Positions 57,570 through 64,000 of a stretch of 64,000 bases of DNA are shown in pieces (position 1 is the stretch's first letter; the number at the start of each line of letters is the position of its first letter). Location of the stretch: the NCBI RefSeq assembly GCF_902769175.1, contig NZ_CACXNW010000003.1, positions 62,001-126,000 on the forward strand. The letters are read 5' to 3'. The notes beneath the pieces were generated by a model that was not told the origin of the DNA, made no database searches, and saw nothing but the letters and a program-made list of their open reading frames with translations. This DNA is from an uncultured Methanobrevibacter sp. Lineage in GTDB: Archaea; Methanobacteriota; Methanobacteria; Methanobacteriales; Methanobacteriaceae. The position numbers were made by a program, and so were the translations under genes.

Positions 57570-58439
57570 TTGACTGAAAGAATATCCTTAGCTAAAGAGA
57601 CTAAACAAATCCTGCAGGAAAACGGGATTATCCTAAATAAGAATCTAGGTCAAAATTACCTTATAGATGATTTTAAAAGAAAGAAGATTATAGAGTATGC
57701 CAAACTTACAAAAGAGGATACAGTACTTGAAATCGGTCCAGGAATAGGGACACTTACCATTGAACTTGCCAAAAGGGCAAAGCATGTAATTGCCATTGAA
57801 CAGGACACAACTATTTTTAACATTCTAAAAAGGAGACTGGAAAAGGAAGGCATAGATAATGTAGAGCTTATTAATGGAGATGCAGTTAAAGTGGATTTTC
57901 CAGAGTTCAACAAGATTGTTTCAAATCTCCCTTATCAGATATCCTCACCAATTAGCTTTAAATTCCTAAAATATGACTTTGACCTTGCCATCCTAATGTA
58001 TCAGAAGGAATTTGCAGATAGAATGAACGGTAAGGTAGGAACTAAGCAATATTCAAGGCTTTCTGCCATGCTATACTTTAAGGCAGACATTAAGTTCTTA
58101 ACAAAGGTTTCTCCAGAATCATTTATTCCGTCACCTAAGGTAGACTCCTCAGTTGTGGAATTAAAGCCAAAAGAAAACAAAATAGCAGAGGATGATTTTA
58201 AAATCTATTCAAAAGTCGTTAAGGCATTATTCCAACATAGAAACAAAAAGGCACGGAATGCATTAATCGATTCAAGACATATAATCGGATTTAAAGACAA
58301 AAAAGAATTAAAATCCATTTTAAACAATTTGGAAGATGAAAATCCGAGAATCAAAGAATTATTATTGGAAAGAACAATTAATCTATCCCCAGAAAGCATT
58401 ATGGAACTATCTATTTTATTAAAAGAGCATATTAACTGA
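57570..58439 (+). CDS. rsmA: 16S rRNA dimethyladenosine transferase RsmA (KsgA/Dim1)
   Basis: 289 residues of the KsgA/Dim1 family, which dimethylates two adjacent adenines near the 3' end of 16S rRNA. SAM motif I is 'VLEIGPGIGTLTIEL', the acidic motif II is 'VIAIEQD', and the catalytic motif is 'NLPYQISSPISF'. The TTG start at 57570 follows GGTGAT. The 3' end is partly duplicated in the gap to the next gene. Confidence 0.95.
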   Translation: MTERISLAKETKQILQENGIILNKNLGQNYLIDDFKRKKIIEYAKLTKEDTVLEIGPGIGTLTIELAKRAKHVIAIEQDTTIFNILKRRLEKEGIDNVELINGDAVKVDFPEFNKIVSNLPYQISSPISFKFLKYDFDLAILMYQKEFADRMNGKVGTKQYSRLSAMLYFKADIKFLTKVSPESFIPSPKVDSSVVELKPKENKIAEDDFKIYSKVVKALFQHRNKKARNALIDSRHIIGFKDKKELKSILNNLEDENPRIKELLLERTINLSPESIMELSILLKEHIN

Positions 58440-58522
58440 AGATTAAAACAAAAATAGGAAAATTCGAAATAAAAAGAGCATATTAACTGAGGACCAGATA
58501 TGAAAATGGGAAAATTCGAAAT
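58421..58522 (+). repeat. Diverged 51-bp tandem duplication at the rsmA/HemK2 junction
   Basis: Units 58421-58471 and 58472-58522 both carry AAAAGAGCATATTAACTGA (the rsmA 3' end and stop) and GGAAAATTCGAAATA (the start of the downstream gene). The first unit has lost the start codon, so it is a nonfunctional copy of a gene junction. Confidence 0.8.
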
Positions 58523-59090
58523 AGAAACAGATGATTTGGTTTACATTCCTTCAGATGACACTTTTCTTTTAGCTGAAAACCTTGAAATCAAGGAAGGGCA
58601 AAGCGTATTGGAAATAGGAACTGGATCAGGTCTTGTTTCAATGTATGCAAGCTTACTCACAGAGGACATTACAGCAACAGACATAAATTTCAATGCTCTT
58701 GAACTTGCAGAGAAAAACTTCAAGCTAAACAATATCAACAGCATAAAACTTGAGTTCGGCGACATGTTTGAACCTGTAAAAGATAAGAAATTTGATGTTA
58801 TACTATTTAATACTCCATATCTCCCTACTGATTCAGATGATATTATCGATGACGATTTAAATTATGCATTTGACGGTGGATTAAATGGAAGGAAAGTTAT
58901 AGATAGGTTCATTAATGAAGTGTCAAATCATTTAAATGATAAGGGAATTGTCCAGATAATACAGTCCTCACTCTCAGACAATGACAGGACCTTGGATATG
59001 TTTGATCGGAACGGATTTGTAGCTGAAATAGCTGAAAGCGAGAAGTTCTTCTTTGAAGAGATCGTTTTGATCAATGCATATAAGATTTAA
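58500..59090 (+). CDS. HemK2/Mtq2-type protein methyltransferase
   Basis: 196 residues with Rossmann SAM motif 'VLEIGTGSGLVSMYAS' (about 36-51) and 'DVILFNTPYLP', the variant of the NPPY motif that binds a glutamine side chain. The size and missing N-terminal domain fit the archaeal HemK2/Mtq2 group, which methylates the GGQ glutamine of release factor aRF1. The Thr in place of the first Pro is a difference from the usual NPPY. It follows rsmA by 60 bases. An ATG two codons into the frame is an alternative start. Confidence 0.88.
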   Translation: MKMGKFEIETDDLVYIPSDDTFLLAENLEIKEGQSVLEIGTGSGLVSMYASLLTEDITATDINFNALELAEKNFKLNNINSIKLEFGDMFEPVKDKKFDVILFNTPYLPTDSDDIIDDDLNYAFDGGLNGRKVIDRFINEVSNHLNDKGIVQIIQSSLSDNDRTLDMFDRNGFVAEIAESEKFFFEEIVLINAYKI

Positions 59091-59119
59091 CTGTTAAATT
59101 CAATGCTGATTATGATAAA

Positions 59120-59782
59120 ATGAAAAATAAAAACACCACAAGACCACCATTAACAAAAGACATGGAAAGCAAAGACTTTAAGGAATACTATTTTTTAAAA
59201 GAGGAATTAAAGGAATTCTGCAGAAATGAAGGATTAAAGCTTAGCGGAAGCAAAAATCAGCTTGAAGAAAAAATCATTTACTATTTGGATACTGGCAAAT
59301 CATTAGATGAATCAAAAATCAGTGAAAATAATAATGAAAATAATAATGAAAATAATAATGAAAATAATGATAAATTAACTAATTTTAATTCAAATAAATT
59401 TAATTTGAATGATGATGAGTCTGAAATAAGACTGGATTCCCTTTTAGGTGAAAACTTCAAATGCAGTGAAGACAAAAGAGAATTCTTTGAAAGGGAAATA
59501 GGAAAAGGATTCAAATTCAAGGTTAAATTCCAAAAATGGCTAAAGGCTAATCCAGATAAAACATATCAAGATGCAATCAATGCTTATCATGAACTTCAAA
59601 ACTCAAATGAGAAAACTAAAATAGACAAGCAATTCCAATACAATCAATATATTAGAGATTTCTTTGAAGATAATGATGGTAAAACATTAAAGGATGCAAT
59701 CAAGTGTTGGAATTATAAGAAAAGCATTAAAGGGCACAATAAATATGAAAAATCCGATTTAGATATATTAACTGATTTTTAA
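59120..59782 (+). CDS. SAP domain protein (SAP plus DUF6434-like)
   Basis: 220 residues. The SAP-like helix-extension-helix is 'YYFLKEELKEFCRNEGLKLS' and 'GSKNQLEEKIIYYL' (about 28-57), a DNA- or RNA-binding module. An Asn/Glu linker follows, made of a 12-base repeat (ENNN units, 59326-59375). Then two related segments, 'FEREIGKGFKFKVKFQKWLK' with 'NPDKTYQDAINAYHEL' and 'YNQYIRDFF' with 'NDGKTLKDAIKCWN', resemble the DUF6434 repeat. Function is unknown. The ribosome binding site is weak. Confidence 0.78.
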   Translation: MKNKNTTRPPLTKDMESKDFKEYYFLKEELKEFCRNEGLKLSGSKNQLEEKIIYYLDTGKSLDESKISENNNENNNENNNENNDKLTNFNSNKFNLNDDESEIRLDSLLGENFKCSEDKREFFEREIGKGFKFKVKFQKWLKANPDKTYQDAINAYHELQNSNEKTKIDKQFQYNQYIRDFFEDNDGKTLKDAIKCWNYKKSIKGHNKYEKSDLDILTDF

Positions 59783-60031
59783 ATTAAACATTTTAGATAA
59801 ATTAAACTATTAGAAATATTAACTGATTATAAAATCAACATTAGATAAATTAACCTTTTTAGATAAATAAAACATTTTTATAATAAAACTATTAGAAAAA
59901 TTAAATTATTTATAAAAAATTAAACTAAATATAAATGTAGATATTAAATTAATTAAGAAAAATTTTAAAAATTTAAAAATCATATTTAATCATATAATCT
60001 AGCAAAATTAATTAAAATTAGGGATGGTTTA

Positions 60032-60760
60032 ATGAATTTAGAAGAAAAGAATTCAAGGGAAATAGAAGAATTTCTTAAATCAAAAGGTGCAGAAGTAGTA
60101 GGTTTTGCTAGTTTAGAAGGGATTAAAAACGTTCCGAAAGAGTATCCAAACAGCATTTTAATTGGAATTCCAATAGAAAAGGAAGCATTAAAAACCATTT
60201 ATACAGATGACCAGTCAATTTATGTTGAATCTATGAAAAGTCTGGCAATGAAGCTAAATGATATTGTTCTTGAAGGTGAAGATTACATTAAGGAAACTAT
60301 GAATTACAATGCATTGGCAATGTCTCGTGAAAGAGTAGCTAAGGATTTTGAAGGTTTAGCAAGCAAAATTCCCCATAAGACAACTGGAACAAGATCAGGA
60401 CTTGGATGGATTGGAAGATGTGCCCTTCTCATTAGTCCAAAATATGGAGCTGCACTTAGATTATCAACAATCCTAACAGACATGCCTATTAAGACAGGAA
60501 CACCAATTGATGACTCATTATGTGATGACTGTACAGATTGTCAGGATGTATGTCCAGTTGATGCGATAAATGAAGTGAAATGGAATTCCAGAAGGGAAAG
60601 GGAAGAGTACTTCGATGCAGAAAAATGCTTCGAATTCATAAAGAAAGAAATGCAAAGAACTCATGGAAAAAGCTTATGTGCTAAATGTGGACTTGCCTGT
60701 CCTTACACTAAAGAGTATCTTGGAATAAAAACAGATAGGGATTTGATTAAAGAGATATAA
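60032..60760 (+). CDS. QueG-like 4Fe-4S protein
   Basis: 242 residues. Two cluster motifs, 'CDDCTDCQDVCPVDAI' and 'CAKCGLACPYTKEYLG', and the segment 'IGRCALLISPKYGAALRLSTI' match the family of epoxyqueuosine reductase and its ferredoxin-like relatives. It is shorter than QueG (about 380) and lacks the C-terminal HEAT-like part, so a different reduction is likely. GGGATGGTTTA precedes the ATG. It converges with adhesin 4. Confidence 0.85.
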   Translation: MNLEEKNSREIEEFLKSKGAEVVGFASLEGIKNVPKEYPNSILIGIPIEKEALKTIYTDDQSIYVESMKSLAMKLNDIVLEGEDYIKETMNYNALAMSRERVAKDFEGLASKIPHKTTGTRSGLGWIGRCALLISPKYGAALRLSTILTDMPIKTGTPIDDSLCDDCTDCQDVCPVDAINEVKWNSRREREEYFDAEKCFEFIKKEMQRTHGKSLCAKCGLACPYTKEYLGIKTDRDLIKEI

Positions 60761-60845
60761 AATGAAAAAACTAAGAAAAAAACTAAATCAATAGCTAGAA
60801 TAAAAAAAAAATGAAAAAAAACTTAATCAAAAACAACCAAAAATA

Positions 60846-60866
60846 AAAAAAAAAAAAAAAAAAAAA
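60846..60866. repeat. 21-base poly-A tract between convergent genes
   Basis: A run of 21 A lies between the QueG-like gene (stop 60760) and adhesin 4 (stop 60891). On the minus strand it is a T-run placed just after the adhesin stop, so it could act as a T-rich archaeal terminator, or as a slippage-prone site. Confidence 0.7.
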
Positions 60867-60890
60867 TAAGTGAAAAAATTAAGAAAAATC

Positions 60891-63800
60891 TTAATTAATC
60901 ACTGCTGGAATGTCCTTATATAAGTCATCCATATTAAAAGGACACACTTCATTAAAGTTAGCACGTGGAAGAACTTCAGTTACTACTTCAGCAACAAAAT
61001 CGATACCTATGTCAACAAGCCACGCTAAAAACTTTGTTTGTTTGGTAGTTTCAATAAGTCCAACTTTGAAAACATTTTTACTTATAGCATTTGCAGCAGC
61101 ACCTGCAATACCATCCAATATACCTACAATAGCCATCATCATAAAGAGATTGCCCATATGAACATCATGCTCCCAACAAGCATTTTCAATATATTCTTCA
61201 ACTCCAGCTAAGATTGCTCCACCAAAAAAGCAAATAACACCTGCTGCAGCTTCTGAAATACCTATGGAAGAGGTGCTAACTACCAGTACGAGACAGGCAG
61301 AAATTTCAGCAATTCTCAAAGCCCATCTGCCAAACTCACTTGGTATATCTGAAGTAACATTAATTGGTTCCTTTGAAACAATGCCTCCATTATCGCGAAT
61401 GACATATGAATCACCGACAAAAGTGTATTTTGCATCCTCTCCGAAAGCAAAGAAAGCATTTTCATCACTATTTTGAGAATCTTGGATTACGCAACTGTCA
61501 ACTATAATATCACCATAGTCATTATATACTGCATTTCCATCATCAGTGGCATCATCATTTGCAAAGAAGGTATGATTCAATGTCATTTCTCCATAATGAT
61601 TAAAGATAGCACCACCATCTTCAGCAATATTCCCTGTGAAATTACAGCCTTGACAATATACAAGTCCCTTTTCATTATATAATGCTCCACCTTTTTCATC
61701 AGCATGATTGTTATTGAAATTAGAGTTTAGGCAATACGCTGTTCCAACAAAATTATAAATTGCCCCTCCATCACTACGTGCCATATTAGAAGTGAAATTA
61801 CAGAAATTACAAATGAATATTCCCTTTTCATTATATACTGCCCCTCCATATAATGCATTATTGTTATTAAAAGAGGAAAAAGCAACATAAGCATAGGCGT
61901 TTTGATAATTGAAGATTGCAGCCCCATAATCTTTTGTAAGGGTAAGATGATTAATTAAGCTACAGTTAATGGTTGAGTTATACATTTGCAATGTACCATT
62001 ATTTTTAATAGCTGCATTGAATCCAACTAAATTAACACTGTTTATTAAGCAAAAACATCCTGAATCAAGAGTTAAGAATATGCTATCAAATGATTTGTCT
62101 TCATTATCCTTTACATTAACTATTGCACCATTTCCTTGAATAAATAAGTTTTCCACATTAGGAAAATGTAAAGAAGCTGCGAACTTATAAATATTATACA
62201 CCTTTCCTTGAGTGAAATTCAAAATTACGTTTTTGACATAAGGTATTTTATTTATAATAAAATTATAATTGAAATAATCATCCTCATCCTCAATATTTAC
62301 ATATAAAGTTTGATCCCCTAAATTAAAAACTTGACAAAATGCACCTGTGCTTGAATGAATATTGATTTCATCATTATTGGAAAATTGAGGTTTTTGGCTT
62401 TTAAAGGAAGCAACATTATCTTTAAAAATAGGTGAAATGATGGTGGATTGACTTCCAACCTCATTAAAAATTGCACCTCCACTCATTGCCTTATTATTAC
62501 TGAATCGGCAATCCTCGCATTTTAAGACACCTTTATTGTTTATTGCACCACCAAAGCCAATCATAACACCATTTTGCTCAAAACTCACATTTGTTAAATG
62601 GCATGAGCCACCATTAAGAATAGCTGGTGCAAATCCTTTTATGGTAATATTGTTCATTGATAAAGAGGCATTATTAGTGATATTAAACAAAGCGTTATTG
62701 TTCAGGAGAAAAGATTGTATATGAGAGCTTATTGTCGCTCCATTACCCCCTAATAACAATATTTTTAACTAAATCAGTTTTCATTAATACATTTGCCCAA
62801 GAATCAAATTCAAGATTCAAATTTTCCTTAAAGTCAATGAGTACAAAATCATAGGGAATTTTATTATTTGAAATAAAACTTGTTACATTTTTAAAACTTT
62901 CCAAATCATAAACGGCAAATCTATATAGGCTTAAAGTGGCATTATTGTTGAAAGTTAATGAGAATGCATTATCTGATATTTTATTAATGGAATAATTAGT
63001 TGCATTGATGACATCCCCCATTGTAATATTTATATCCTCATCACTTCCAATATTGACTGCATGGGTTTTCCAATGAATTTCACCTAAAACGCAAACAGCG
63101 GAAAGATCCTCACGACTTTGACATTTGTTTTTCTTGAAACTACAATCACATAAGACTATATTATCTACGGAATAAATTGCCGGACCCCACTCTTTAGCTA
63201 CATTACCCTCAAAATATGAATTGCAGATTTCTGAATTAACATGAAGCCAAATTGCTCCTCCCTCATTGTCATTTGCAACATTATTTATGAAGAAGGATGA
63301 AATTGTAGAATCTACTTGATTGACATTTACTTTTACTTCATTTGCATGTATTGCTCCACCATAATCCTCTGCATAATTATTTGTAAATGTGGAATTGGAT
63401 ATATATGCAACATATCTGGCGTATATAGCCCCTACATAACATTGAGAAGCTTTAGCCCCTTCTGCCCTATTGGAATCAAATATGCAGTGATTAAAGTCAA
63501 CATCACGTTCAGAGTAAATTGCTCCCCCATCAACTAGAGCAGTATTTCCTCTGAAGCAAGCATTTGAAGCACTTACAAGGTCTTTTGCTAATATTGCTCC
63601 TCCATTATTGTCTCCTGCAACATTATTAATGAAAAATGTATCAAATCTACCAATGGATTTATTAAAATTTATTCTTACAGTCATTCCATATATTGCTCCA
63701 GCAAAATCCATTGCACGATTATTTATAAAGGTGGAATTGTCTACATATACATCTCCTTTGGAATAAATTGCTCCACCATAGCAGTCAGGATTATCTGTCC

Positions 63801-64000
63801 AATGATAAATGTATTCATACCAAGACCAATCACGAGATTTGACCTCATTGCTACTGAATGTTGAATTTTTAACACGAACATCTCCTTCACTATAAACTCC
63901 TCCCCCATTTTCATCTGCAATATTTGAATCAAAGGAAGAATCTTCAATAGTCACAGTGCTTAGGGAGTAAACAGCTCCACCATGAACATTTATTGCTTTA
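60891..64000 (-). pseudogene. Adhesin 4: beta-helix surface protein, 5' end outside window, frame broken at G5
   Basis: The frame is open from the right edge (64000) to 62743. It reads beta-helix repeats ('NSTFINNRAMDFAGAIYG' type) and ends 'VLMKTDLVKNIVIRG'. The second frame, to 60891, continues 'GGNGATISSHIQSF'. They part at a run of five G on the coding strand (62746-62750); with four G the join reads 'VIRGNGATI', like the 'NGNGAEI' and 'DGHGHTI' of the other adhesins. The C-terminus has two or three hydrophobic glycine-rich segments ('AAAGVICFFGGAILAGVEEY', 'MMMAIVGILDGIAGAAANA') and a 60-residue tail. The signal peptide lies outside the window. Confidence 0.87.

Overview
The window is AT-rich archaeal DNA from a methanogen of the order Methanobacteriales, most likely a host-associated Methanobrevibacter. 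The support is: a coenzyme F430 biosynthesis gene (cfbD); archaeal informational genes (PCNA, GINS, TFS, RpoL, Rpb4, SRP54, Csl4, Nop10, aIF2-alpha, Dph2, Pus10); very large parallel-beta-helix adhesin-like proteins; and a nonribosomal peptide synthetase (NRPS), which among archaea is best known from rumen Methanobrevibacter. Species assignment is inference.

Layout. 0-8.3 kb (minus strand): a MATE exporter with a twin palindromic operator, a GGGtGRT/NifU-like pair, a thioredoxin/CcdA redox pair, hisH, cfbD and a YchF-type GTPase. 8.65-13.8 kb: adhesin 1. 14.3-16.7 kb: PAC2 protein, nop10, aIF2-alpha, rps27e and a damaged rpl44e. 17.2-23.2 kb: two MITE-like inverted-repeat elements and tandem adhesins 2 and 3. 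23.6-34.2 kb (minus strand): GINS51, PCNA, an acidic membrane protein, TFS, a NUDIX protein, rpoL, csl4, a membrane protein, dph2 and hpt. 34.5-37.3 kb (plus strand): srp54 and pus10. 37.5-54.7 kb: an accessory island with four GT2 paralogues (two broken), a GT14 glycosyltransferase, a second MATE exporter, small inverted-repeat elements and, convergently, a 9.66-kb three-module NRPS with a terminal thioesterase. 55.2-60.8 kb (plus strand): rpl21e, rpb4, DUF655, rsmA, a HemK2-like methyltransferase, a SAP-domain protein and a QueG-like Fe-S protein. 60.9-64 kb (minus strand): adhesin 4, running off the right edge.

How it fits together. Two conserved information-processing neighbourhoods (PCNA-GINS / L44e-S27e-aIF2-alpha-Nop10, and SRP54-Pus10 / L21e-Rpb4-DUF655-RsmA) appear to have been opened by accessory DNA: adhesins in the first, the glycosyltransferase/MATE/NRPS island in the second. 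The NRPS predicts a three-residue peptide released by its thioesterase, with MATE export and glycosylation possible but unproven.

The most striking pattern is that all four adhesin genes and two of four GT2 paralogues are out of frame, largely through one-base changes in homopolymers or a short duplication, while the long NRPS and nearly all housekeeping genes are open. This points to phase-variable or decaying surface genes rather than uniform sequencing error, though error is not excluded. Adhesins 1-3 share a promoter element upstream of and including the TATA box, duplicated in tandem about 60 bp further upstream for adhesins 2 and 3. No tRNA, rRNA, CRISPR array or complete insertion sequence was recognised.
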